DNA from: Nigrospora sphaerica
Taxonomy: Eukaryota; Ascomycota; Sordariomycetes; Amphisphaeriales; Apiosporaceae
Direction of reading: 5' to 3'
DNA: 64,000 nt
NCBI GenBank assembly: GCA_018287875.1
Contig: JAGVVL010000009.1
Location: forward strand, 186,001 to 250,000
The translations under genes were made by a program, and so were the position numbers. Each line of letters starts with the position of its first letter. Position 1 is the stretch's first letter. Below, one piece after another: positions 23,801 to 33,730 of this stretch. The notes below the pieces were generated by a model. The model was not told where the DNA came from and searched no databases. It was given only the letters and a program-made list of their open reading frames with translations.

Positions 23801-24963
23801 AGGTCTGCCTTGCGGTGGTTGCTTGGTGATTTGCCCGGTGATACGTTCCCTCCGTGCTCATCAAATGGAACGAGTGGCGACAAAGGAAAGATCAGTTCAG
23901 AGCAGGGAGGGAACCAAAAGTTGGCGTTCCATAGGCTATATGTATTGGATCGATATGTTGCTGGTGCTTGGCCCTGGCTAGGCGGTGTTGGTTTTTGTTA
24001 GGACACAACCAGCAATTGAATTCCACAAGGTGCGACTCGAGCTAAGGGCACGTTGATTTGATTGTTCTTTTCAACCATATCATAGTATTCTTCGTGTGAA
24101 GTCGCTCCTGCAAGGGGATCATTGCCATTGTGTACGATTCGGCACGCTGCTCTCTTGCCTTCTGTGAGGATGTCGTCCCCGCGGATGGCTCACGTCTGCG
24201 TGGCCCTTACGGCCGTTGGCAACAGCACGGACTAATGCTATCCTCCAATGCTTCTGCATGCCGCCGACACGGAGCCGCCCCCTACGTGCTGTTGCTCTGC
24301 ATTGCCATAGTCCTGCTATAGTCCGGGCAGGCCGATCTCGCTCATACTTGTGATGTGGTGTAGACGCGACAGAGCTTGCGACGGATGCGAGGCTGCAATG
24401 CTCTGTGCATGATGCAAGGAACAAGCAGGCCGGACGGTCCCAAGTGAAGACAAGCCAGTTCTACTAGAAGGATGCTTCGTTCCGAGCCTTGTCTGAGACA
24501 TTGGGAACCGAAACAGCGTGGCAGAAGCTGGCAGCGTCACGGGCTAGGCACGACGTGACGGCCATAGAGCCGCTGAGCAAAGTGGGGTGGTAACCCATAA
24601 AGAATCTCCTGGCGACACGAACCACCGAAAATGCGAGTTTGCTCGGTCGAACGAGTGAGCGGCGGCACAGTACCGCTGCATGCCGCTGCATGACGGGTGC
24701 TTGCTCGTCCTCGGGGCGGGCGCCTGGCGGCAAGATACCGGCAGGTCGCGGTCGGCGCGTCTGTTTCACGCGTTTTTGTAGCGGGGTGCCAGCCACTTTT
24801 GGTGCGCGGGCCCGAACTCATGGAACAGGCCGTGCTGCCCCGCTTCGATGTATACCATAGCCGTTCCAAAGTCCAGCTCGAAACTTTATGTGCTGTTTGT
24901 CCCTTCACGCCGCCACTGTGCCTACGGCAGGCCTCAGCCTGGGTAGGAATAAGCCCTGCCGAT
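23801..24963. other. Intergenic region, nothing recognised
   Basis: GC-rich sequence with overlapping short frames. The minus-strand side next to the phosphorylase-like fragment may hold its decayed continuation (a minus-strand frame near 24860-24790 reads FGPAHQKWLAPRYKN), but I cannot support an annotation. Confidence 0.4.
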
Positions 24964-25569
24964 CTAGACTCGCGCGCATGATGAGAGCCGGGTTGACGCA
25001 GCACCTGTCGCGTCGCGTCGATGGCTTTCACGGCGGTTCTGCACGACTTTTAGTTTCGCTAGCCGACCGCGAACCTCGGCACTGTGTCTCCCAAGGGACT
25101 CCAGCGGCGTGCTCTTCCTTAGGAAGCCCTCCGGCATTCGCCGCCCGAGGTCGTACTGAACCACGCCTTCGCGGATGATGACGTCGCCGAGCACGATCTC
25201 TTCTCCACCCGTCGTAAAGGGGACAGCACCACACACCCCAACGACGATAGCTAACTGGATGCCAGGGAAGCGCATTCGACAGTATGCTGCGGCTGTGCCA
25301 GCAGCCACCTTGCCCATGCCCGGCATGTGCACGTGCACAACATTATGCAGACCGATAGCGCCGGTCGAGTAGGTATTCGGATCGCCGGGGGCATGGTTGT
25401 ACGGAGGGCCGTCGTCGTGCCAGTGGTGGTCGAACAGGGCGAGGACAGCATCGGCTTCGAGCGGGAGGGCGCAGAAGATGGCGATAGCGAAGTCGCGCCC
25501 GGTCGTCGGTCGTGGCGGCTGGCCCTGGGGTAGCGGGACGGTGCGCGTGCCGGCGCGTCCCGAGGCCAT
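24964..25569 (-). pseudogene. Truncated PNP_UDP (nucleoside phosphorylase-like) domain
   Basis: The frame encodes the N-terminal half of a fungal nucleoside phosphorylase superfamily domain: FAIAIFCALPLEADAVLALF, NTYSTGAIGLHNVVHVHMPG, MGKVAAGTAAAYCRMRFPG, IVVGVCGAVPF, VLGDVIIREGVVQYDLGRR. Homology fades after RGRLAKLK (about 25060) and the tail to the stop at 24964 is unrelated, so the second half of the catalytic domain is missing. In filamentous fungi this domain often forms the N-terminal module of NLR-like proteins (followed by NACHT or NB-ARC and repeats). No such module follows here on the minus strand. It is therefore most likely a relic of a third receptor; a stand-alone truncated protein is less likely. 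Confidence 0.7.
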
Positions 25570-25673
25570 CGTGGACTAGCGCAGCCGATCGTTCGTGGCC
25601 TAGGTCGGCGTGTCGCAGATTCAAACGTCTTCGAGTGGCTTCCTGCCTTCCGCTACCATTTTCGTGATCCTTC

Positions 25674-26281
25674 TTAGGGCACTGTTCTGGCAGCGAGGAC
25701 GCCTCGGAATGGTGAGGAGTGGAAGCCCGACAATATGGAAGTGGCTGTGCCCAAGGAATGGGCCATCAGCCGACAGAGTGCACGGAGCATGGGTGGTGTG
25801 ATGGTTCTGGGTCGGCCAGCCCCGTTCAGCGGAGCCCTGGGCGCCCCGAACAGCCGAAGGCGCGAGCGGATGCGTCGAACAGCTCGTGTGCTGCAACCAA
25901 CAGCTTGCGCGATTTGCTTTTCGGTGGGGTTTGGCTGGCAATTTGGTGCAAGTCGACTGGAATCTGCCAAGACAGCCAAGAACCAGCGCTGGGTCGGCAC
26001 TTGTCGGCCGAGGAATAGCCTTTTTAATACTTGATAGACAGCGGTCGCTACGGGCTTTACATAGGTATGGCAAAATCAGGGGTCTTATTCTGGGTACGTA
26101 CCCAGTCATCCAGAAAACTTGACCGTTACGGTAGCTTGGGTTACGTCGGTGCTGGGGCCTGGGTATTTGGTGGGCCCGGCCAGGCGTTCCACCCACCTGC
26201 CGATCTGTTTTCAGTGAGGTCGTTACTGCGGATCATGGCCTCAATATGGTCCAGTTGAGCCTGTGCCAGTCGCGGAGCCAT
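25674..26281 (-). pseudogene. Tc1/mariner-type transposase relic, split by insertion
   Basis: The N-terminus MAPRLAQAQLDHIEAMI, ending NDLTE, is encoded at 26281-26210. Its continuation EKQIAQAVGCSTRAVRRIRS and FGAPRAPLNGAGRPRTITPP is encoded at 25922-25750 on the same strand. Together they form the helix-turn-helix DNA-binding half of a fungal Tc1/mariner-like transposase, including the GRPR linker. About 287 bp of unrelated DNA separates the halves. The catalytic DDE half is not recognisable downstream, where the frame stops at 25674. Confidence 0.7.
25930..26207. mobile_element. Short unidentified insertion with 12-bp imperfect TSD
   Basis: This segment interrupts the Tc1-like transposase at the NDLTE/EKQ codons. 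It is bounded by TTTTCGGTGGGG (25918-25929) and TTTTCAGTGAGG (26208-26219), a 12-bp direct repeat with two G/A differences, as expected for a decayed target-site duplication. The inserted 278 bp has no ORF, no clear terminal inverted repeat and no homopolymer tail that I can see. It could be a SINE-like or truncated retroelement copy. Confidence 0.5.
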
Positions 26282-26294
26282 CGTGAGTGCTTCG

Positions 26295-26316
26295 TGACAG
26301 ACAGACAGACAGACAG
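26295..26316. repeat. (GACA)n microsatellite
   Basis: About five uninterrupted GACA units. Nothing else recognised around it. Confidence 0.9.
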
Positions 26317-27049
26317 ATGTATTATCGCCATACTGGGACAGTGTCCCGCCTCCCGAGGGGCATCTGGCGTGCGAGAGTCTATCTACATGAACACGAGATA
26401 TCTCGCATGTCAAGCCCAATAGCAATACTTTGGTCAAACCGTCTCCGTGGCTCCTCCGTGCAAGCCCGTTCTCGGTGAAAGTGTCGAGGCCAGTCTTGGC
26501 CGTGGTAGGTGGGTCGTACGTGCCTAAGCATGGTACGTCGAGGTCGTGAGACTCGATGGGTTGGTCGGGGTCGATAGTGACCAGGTGGGTTGGGTGGTGT
26601 GAGCCAGTGCTCGAAGTCGAGGTCGATGCCGACCATTGTAACTAAGTCCGCCAAGACGGCTTACTTATGGTGGGTGCAGTTTAACGCCTTGCCCAGGGCG
26701 AGAGTGCTTCGTGACAACTCTGGACAAACTGCATCGAATGCGGGAGGGATTGCTACTTGTTTCTCGTGGATGGGGTAGGGTAACCAGGCAGCAAGCCGAT
26801 GAGTCACCCATTCCAACAGCGCCAATGTCAAGCAGTACTGGGCGGCCAGGAATGCAAAAGATTCCGAGATGCTTCACTGTTAGCCGTTGACTGTTGGCTG
26901 TTAGCTGTTCATTCGGATGAAAGTCGTGACTGGAATGTGCCAAGAAACCAAGGATAAACTTGGGTGGGCTAGCTGTCAGATCAGGGTTAGTGTGTCTTCG
27001 GCCCAGCGCTGAGTCAGGTAGCTACCAGGATTATACTGTAGATATTGTC
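26317..27049. other. Intergenic region, nothing recognised
   Basis: No supportable gene. A short run of related units, GTTAGCCGTTGACTGTTGG then CTGTTAGCTGTT, lies at about 26880-26910. Confidence 0.4.
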
Positions 27050-27262
27050 CTTCTTAACTTCTGCCTGTAGTATTTTCTGTCCGGAATAGCTTCTTCCATT
27101 GACAACATCCAATAGTCGCACCTTCCGCCCCTAGCAGCTTCCGTCCGTGGTAAATTTTGTCCGCGGCAGCTTCTTTTAGTATATAGTAGCTTCTGCCTTT
27201 CGGAGAGTCTCCTAGTAGTAACTTCTGTCCACTATAGCTTTTGCCCGTGGCAACATCCAAGA
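27050..27262. repeat. Degenerate CTTCTGTCC-type repeat tract
   Basis: The tract contains many variants of a 20-30 bp motif: AACTTCTGCCTGTAGTA, AGCTTCCGTCCGTGGTA, TTTTGTCCGCGGCAGCTTC, AGTAGCTTCTGCC, TAACTTCTGTCCACTATAGC, and TTTTGCCCGTGGCAACATCC. The spacing is irregular, so it looks like an old, decayed tandem array. The minus-strand ORF across it simply reads the repeat. Confidence 0.6.
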
Positions 27263-27461
27263 AGCAATTATTTAGGAAGGACCTACGGAACATCTTTCCC
27301 AGCCTTGGTTATACTCAGTTCCACAGGATGAGCGTATGTACTTAATCGGTTCATATAATTAGCATAGAGTAGACACCCGTCAGGCCAGTTTTTTCTACCC
27401 TTGGACGACTTCCAGGTCATATTTCTGTTTCTTCTCTGTTAGAGCCCCTTCCACAGGCAGT

Positions 27462-27999
27462 ATGAGCTCCCAGAAGTACAGTGGCCATCGCCAGGGCCCT
27501 CCGCAGCACGCTCGTAGGACGGCCGGCTACGGCGCCAGGGGTGACGATATAGCTTTCCCAACCGCTGCGCCTGTACCTGTATCCGCCTCCTCTCGTCCCG
27601 TGCCAGCACCCCCTCTCAGCCTCACCTGTCTTTGCCGGCTGTCCCTAGCCTGTACGATAGCGAGCAGGAGGGGTACGAGGAGTGGTTCGGGGACGATCCC
27701 TTCGGTCCGTCGACCACGTGTGAGCTTTTCCTCCTCTCTGGACCACACGCCGAGGTTATTCTGATGCAGGTGTGGGTCGTCTCATGGGGCCATGGACGTG
27801 TCCCTGAAACTCGATACGGTTCTGTATGAGCTCCACGAACTTTCGCATTGGTTTGATGGCCAAGAAGCCGGACTGAATCGTTGCAACAAGGCGTAAGTCT
27901 ACTCGCCTACATGGGCCGCGTCTGCTAAAAAGAACTCGACGATTTTTGCAAGATCCGGAATTTTTAGGTTGCCCGAACCCTAGAAAGGAGCCGAGCTGA
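27462..27999 (+). CDS. Possible small multi-exon gene, unrecognised
   Basis: ATG 27462 opens a Pro/Arg/Ala-rich stretch (MSSQKYSGHRQGPPQH). Near 27630 protein-like character moves to another frame (LYDSEQEGYEEWFGDDPFG), with no intron at the switch, so a frameshift is likely there. A plausible GT-AG intron (about 27718-27769) then leads to MDVSLKLDTVLYELHELSHW. A canonical GTAAGT donor at 27893 and an AAAAG acceptor lead to a last exon ending CPNPRKEPS at 27999. The protein family is unknown. The splice signals and acidic/aromatic composition argue for a real or recently dead gene, but the structure is tentative. Confidence 0.3.
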
Positions 28000-29939
28000 C
28001 CGTTCTGTGTCCCATAGATCGTAAAAGATAGAGCGCATGCAAGTTCTGGATTCCCCCTGCCATCGTCCCTTATTTCTCACGCGGTGTATCCAGGTTGCAA
28101 CAAGATGCAGCGGCTCATGGGCTGGCTGTCGCAGGTTAAGGCAGTATTTGAGCGGGTGGTGACACCACGAGGCGAAGATAATATCCAGGACGACAGTTTG
28201 TGGGTTGGGCCATAGGCAGCGGCGGCTTTGTCTCGGGACCCCACGGCCGCACTGACCGCTCGATGACTGGGCCATCAGCGTGACGGTAAGGCGCGATGGA
28301 AGAATGTGGGCTTCGTATACCATCGTTAGCACAAGATCCGTCGCCCACGAGCTTGCAATCCGTGGCATGACATGGTACTAATTCAGGAGTGCACAATCCG
28401 TAAGGTCCGATTTCCAAAAGAAGAAGGCGTTCATAGTCATACCTCTACCGACAAGGAATGCTTCCCAAGCCTGTGCTCAGCTCGTCGAACAAGCTTAGAA
28501 TCCTCGCTACCTGGTCCGGCTGCATCCTGCGCTCGGGCCGCCTGCCACCGGTAGACGCATGCTTGGGTATACATGGCAAACCCGCCTCCCTCTCTGTACG
28601 CAGGCCCTTGCAGCCGGTGGTCTTGGGTAACCGAACCCATCCACTGCCACGCGCTGCCATCCCGTCCGCTCGGTGGATGCGAACGATACCGTCTGCCGTC
28701 CCAGCTGTCGCCGGTTCTTTCTACCGAGACTCGTCCGCAAAGGCCTGTTTATGCTGTTGGGAGCATTCTCTCTTGCCGGCACAAACCGCGTCGTATTGTT
28801 TATCGTATCGCTCAATGCGGCGCCGGAAGAGTGGCTGACGGCCGGTTGGTGTTCTGCGAGACGATGGTCAGCAACGCATCCTTGGACGGCCTTGGTTTCA
28901 ATCTTGGTTGTGCCTACCTTTTTGCTCTTGTTGCATGAATCTCTGCTGCATAAGCCTCTGCTGCACGAGTCTCGGCGGCAAGAGTCTCGGCGGCCTGCTT
29001 TGGGGCCTGTCGACACCCACGGCGACGCCTTCATTGTCGGGACAGTCGCCGTAAGTAGCTACAGGGTCCGACGCAGGCGCCACACCTTGATTGTAGTCGG
29101 GGTCGGTTTCGTACTCAAAATTGACGTTGGGATCAGCGTTCACATTGGGGTCGGCCGTGAGCTCGTGGTCAGCATTCAGCGTATAGTTCGCACTCGACTC
29201 ATGGTCGGCGATCGGCTCATGGTCGGGCTCGATTACCTGGGCCGCGGCGCGTAATTGCGTCACCCGAGCACCCGCTCGGGAACGAGCGTCGTCAGTCGCT
29301 AACCGGCGTAGCTATTGCTGTCAGCCACCGGCCGTCGAAACCGTCGGGGAGAACACAAACCAGCCTGGCTAGATGTAACAATATACTAGTTATTGTTACG
29401 GCTGTGGCTGACCAGCAGATAAACCTTTTTAGATCCAAGTCTCCCAGTCTTCGGATTCTAGTCCTTTTGCCTAGTTTCCTGCTGGGGCGGCGTGGTGCAG
29501 TTTGTTAGGGTGTGCTCCCACGCGCCGTGACAGTTACAAGTGCTACTACCGCTACAGAGTTGCGATCTAATCAGTTTAAATATATTAAACGCGTTTTAGT
29601 CACATCCGAACTTATTTGCTGCGAAGGTGCGAGAAAGTAATCCAAACTAATCCGCTCGTACGACTGACCCGCTCGTATGACATCTACGTTATCATGGGGT
29701 TCCCTGTCTTTACAGATGACATTGTCCCGTCCGGGTTGTTTCCGTATATGGTTATTCCGCTCCGATAAGTTCAATATTTTAGCGTGAGTTCAGTTGGATC
29801 CGTAACAAGGAGCTTTCCAGGTTGGTGGTGGGTCCCGTAGGCGCCCCCGGCCATCCCTCTGTCCATAAATACGGGTTGGTCGCCTACGTCGAACTTTTTA
29901 CCAAGTTCACCCACAGAAACTCCCACAACAAGACACACA
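28000..29939. other. Region of uncertain coding content
   Basis: Both strands have open frames at 28450-29260. The minus-strand frame from 29263 (with ADHESSANYTLNADHELTAD and DPNVNADPNVNFEYE) reads a repetitive Asp/Asn-rich segment that could be part of a gene or a decayed minisatellite. I found no domain, start context or consistent splice structure, so no gene is called. From 29400 to 29770 nothing is seen. Confidence 0.35.
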
Positions 29940-31299
29940 ATGTCGGCTCTCGAACCCGGAAGTGCTATCAAAAGCAGTTGCTCGCTAAACAATACAGGAA
30001 TGGCCACTGCAGAAACCGCCAAAGGTACAAATACTCTAGCATCGGCCCATCAAGTCAACGACAACCTCAGCCAAGACGAATCTGGACTGAGTCAAGCCAC
30101 TGTCACCCCAACCAAAGCCGAGGTCGATGACACGAAGCGAACCAAAGGACTCGACTGGAAGGGTTGCAACCGATGTGACCCCCCCGAACTCATAACCTTC
30201 GATTGCGACGGCGACCTGATCTTGGATGTGGGCGAAGTCGTCTGTGAGCACAGGGTCAATGCGACTGGCCAGACGTTTCCTGTTGCCCAGGCAGCTAAAA
30301 CTTTCCGGGTATGTTCGAAGACATTACGTCGGGCTTCACCCGTGTTTAAGCGGATGCTCTATGGTGGGTTCGCGGAGGCCCAACCACCTGAGGATGACAA
30401 GCAGTGGTTGGTTGAATTACCCGACGATGACCCTGATGCGTTGGCTGTATTTTGCCATATCATGCACGGTAGCTTTGAGAAGGTTCCGTCGAGCGCTGAG
30501 GTCATAGATCTCGAGCTCCTTTATCAGATCACCATTTTGAGTGATAAATACGACCTTCTCCATTGGCTGAGACCATGGGCCTGGCAGTGGAGAGTTCTCC
30601 TCGTCGACGGGTACAGCAATTGGCCAAGGACGGATGAAAATATGGAAAAGGGCCTCTTCATCGCTTGGGAATTGGGTGATTACGACCTTGTTTGCAAATT
30701 CGCGACCGAGATAGCGTACTACAGTTGCTCCAACGCAAACGGCGATCTCCTGAGGGACAAGGCCGAACAGAGCGAAACAGACAATCTCAGGTTTCAGGGA
30801 GTAATTCCGCCAGCTGACCTGAAAGGTAAGTAAAAGCCCAAGCCCAAGGTTTTCAATGAAGAGCCTCTGACTCGATCCTTCAGAGGTAGTAGCGTCGATA
30901 CGACTTCACTGGAACGACATCTTCCTGGATCATCTACACGAAGCTGTGTATGCACTCATTGAGAAAAGGCCGGGTATCCTGACTTGTATCAGCCCTAAGA
31001 CCAACCAAACCGATAGATGCGAGGCCAGCATGCTCGGCACCATCATGCGAGGAATGCATCAGTTGCACCTGTGGCCACTGCCGGAGAAAGAGAGCAGTAT
31101 AACCGCAGCGCCTGCTACAGGCATGAGGCGGTTTCTTGCTACCTTGGAAGGTCATATTAAGTCATTCGGGGGTCATGACTGCGAGTTAAATTTCAGAAAA
31201 GATATTCTTGATGCGATCGAGAAAAGCATCGAGCCTCAGTTCAACGACACACATAAGAAACACTGTGCGAGACAGGCATCACGAAGCGGGCTAAGCTAA
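29940..31299 (+). CDS. BTB/POZ-domain protein
   Basis: Two exons (29940-30825, 30884-31299) with a 58-bp intron (GGTAAGT, CTGAC branch, CAG) in phase 1 encode 433 residues. After a polar N-terminus, residues about 83-190 match the fungal BTB/POZ pattern: FDCDGDLILDVGE, FRVCSKTLRRASPVFKRMLY, WLVELPDDDPDALAVFCHIM, then LLYQITILSDKYDLLHWLRPW. BTB domains mediate dimerisation and often recruit Cul3 ubiquitin ligase; many fungal single-BTB proteins of this type have unknown roles. The second exon carries a helical C-terminal region (MRGMHQLHLWPLP). The start has a good context (CACACAATGTC). The gene looks intact. Confidence 0.85.
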
Positions 31300-31491
31300 T
31301 TCGAAATTGATCAATACCGGATTGCATCTCGGAGAGACCCGCCTGAACAATTGACAGCGCATTCCAAGTAGTAGCGGCACGACCAATAACAGACATACCG
31401 TGGCTCATGCGTTAGAGGGCGGCGCAGGGTGCGTACTAAGCGTTGCTTTACAATGAACTCCGAACACCCAATCTGTTACAAGACTACTGAG

Positions 31492-32050
31492 GCGTTCCTC
31501 GGGTGAAACAGAATCGGGAGAGTAACCGATGTGCTTCTCCGTGGCTTGGCCTCGCACATCGATATCATCGGGCCTGTAGCCAAAGCTGCGAGAAATCAGT
31601 GGCGTCCGGAGCACCTTCAATGTAGGACTTGAGGAATGGTTACTTGTCAACGGGGTCCAATACGATCTGGTCTGGATTCAGTGGTGCGTGGGCTATCCAA
31701 CAGATGAGCATCTTGTGGCCTTTCTGATGCGATGCCGGCAAGCCTTGAGCCCCGAGAACAGGGTCATTGGGATGAAAGAAAACATAAGCACAAGCGGCTC
31801 CGACTACTTCAATACCACCGACAATAGCCTGACTAGGTGAGTTACGTTGGTCGTTGGCGCCCGAACGATGTAACAGCCATCCAGAAATCTTGACGTTTGA
31901 CAGGTGCTGACCGGGTACAGAGAAGACAGTGTTTCGAAAATTCATCACCCAAGCTGACCTACGAATTATCAAAACCGACTTGCAGAAGGGCCTGTCTCCA
32001 GTCTTCCCCAGAAAGATTTTGCCCGTTCGAATGTATGCGCTTAAGCTTAC
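31492..32050 (+). pseudogene. NTM1-type N-terminal methyltransferase pseudogene
   Basis: The fragments in order match the alpha-N-methyltransferase that modifies Xaa-Pro-Lys protein N-termini (human NTMT1, yeast Tae1). The SAM-binding loop is IGRVTDVLL, preceded by TGA at 31504 where a cysteine or glycine codon of the GxG loop is expected. Next come HIDIIGPVAKAAR in that frame, then a one-base shift to FNVGLEEW. After that the catalytic-core signature reads YDLVWIQWCVGYPTDEHLVA and CRQALSP, followed by KENIST. A canonical AG|GTGAGT donor at 31837 starts an intron. The next exon (VFRKFITQADLRIIKTDLQK, PVRMYALK) needs another one-base shift. One stop and two shifts make it dead. Fungi normally hold one intact NTM1 gene, so this is presumably a decayed extra copy. 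Confidence 0.75.
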
Positions 32051-33197
32051 CTGCGTTAGAAAGCTCGTGAACGGATGTGTATATCTTGAATCAAGGCATG
32101 TTGTATTCCAAGAGTGGATCTCTGTATGGGTTCCCATGCCCACCTCACACGGAGGCGAGACGATTGGGCGGAGGGTCATAGTGGCAACCCGTGGCTGGAC
32201 GACTCGCCCTCGCCTCCCTTATCCTTCGAGAGCCGGGATGAACTGGACGCCCGGCGTACCAAGAGACCACACTTTGAGTACCCGGCTCGACAAGAGGAGG
32301 AAGACGCTGTCGGCTCCAATAGGAGGCGTATCGACAATAACAAGCGGGGGCGTGAAACACGCTTTTACCAGCACATGAAAAAGTAAAGAGAAGAAAAGGG
32401 AACGGAGGCATACCCCAAATACACAGGAGAAGAAGACTCGGGGGAAGGAGGAGAGCCCGGGGCTCAACGACGATTTAGTAAGGCACTAGGGAAGGACATG
32501 ATACCACATCATCTATATTGACTTTCTGCTTCTTGGCGTTGATTCAATTTCTCTATTACTTGGGGGCCAGTCTATGTAGAGTATAAGTCACGTACAATAC
32601 TCGTAGTCGGTGAGCACGGCTGTTACGGCTGTTATGCTTTCGCGATCCAGACGAACCGCCCTTTTAACCCCATATCCTCGGGCCTCGACGATTTCGTCCG
32701 GCGAATCTTTCGTCTTCGTACGGGCCAGGCACAAGTGGTCACTCCTCAGTGCACCTCGCCCTGTGACAACGCCTAATGCGGTTGACGATAGTGACGTTCC
32801 TATCTTCCCAATTTCACGCTACCCATCTACGAGAAGGGCCCATGATTGCAGTACCGGATAAGGAACAACTAATATTCACGTTTAATTTGTCGCAGAGTAC
32901 ATCGTGACGGGAAGTTATATTCAGTGATTATTCTGAGTATCCTTATCCATTTTGTCTGCGACGTCTCCTTATTTGCGTACTTATATACGCCACTGGGGTA
33001 ACGTAAGCCCACTATAGCTTACGTAAGCTACGCGTACCTGATGAAGGCGTCCACGGCAGTGACCATGGGCCCGAGGGTGGCTCGGGAGCTGGCTGCTGTC
33101 CCGGATGCCGTCGACCGAAATTGTTAGTCGTATGCTTGCCATAGTATATGGAGAACTTGCCTGGATTTGCTTCTCTGTGTATGGCTGACAGGTCGAA
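32051..33197. other. Intergenic region with one protein-like fragment
   Basis: A plus-strand frame at 32114-32386 reads an acidic/basic polar segment (RRDDWAEGHSGNPWLDDSP, then EEEDAVGSNRRRIDNNKRG). It resembles the last exon of a gene but has no supportable upstream part. The rest shows nothing recognisable. Confidence 0.3.
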
Positions 33198-33413
33198 TTG
33201 TCTACGTACTATAGCGTACTGTCATTGTCGGCCTTGGGGCTAGTTCTAGGAGATCAAAGCCCTGCCTCAAACACAGTACCCTATCTAAAGCCGCACCCCA
33301 TGGACGGTTTTGACATGATTCTGGAAGTGATCAAGACCCAGGAGATTGATGTCGTCTTTGACACACTGAGGATGGCAGCAGGAGATTGGTTGGTCCCGAC
33401 CATGGCTTTGTAG
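33198..33413 (+). CDS. Unrecognised protein-like ORF fragment
   Basis: The frame (no good ATG start; an internal ATG lies at 33300) encodes a compact, balanced sequence with MDGFDMILEVIKTQEIDVV and DTLRMAAGDWLVP. It then stops at TAG 33411. A second frame from about 33386 continues plausibly (FVAFQVFAGEMLVPQMADC). It may be a relic of a larger gene. The family is unknown. Confidence 0.2.
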   Translation: MSTYYSVLSLSALGLVLGDQSPASNTVPYLKPHPMDGFDMILEVIKTQEIDVVFDTLRMAAGDWLVPTMAL

Positions 33414-33730
33414 CCTTTCAAGTATTTGCTGGTGAGATGCTTGTTCCTCAGATGGCCGACTGTACGCAAGCGTTCTTTCCTTATACAAAAGTCTCTCGTC
33501 GCCAATACGTCGCGGAATCAGTGTGGCCAGCATGCGCAGTGGAAACTCTGGTTCAGGATGGGCCTACTCGTTCAGGGGCTGGTCTTTGGCTGGTCGTTGA
33601 AGTTCGATTCGTTTAGCAGTTTCTCGTTTGCCGCAAAGGTCGACCATCATTACAAGCACGCAAGTGTAGCTCCTGTAGCGTCGGCGGCACAAACCAAAAT
33701 GCTTTGAAGTACTCAACATACAAACGGGGG

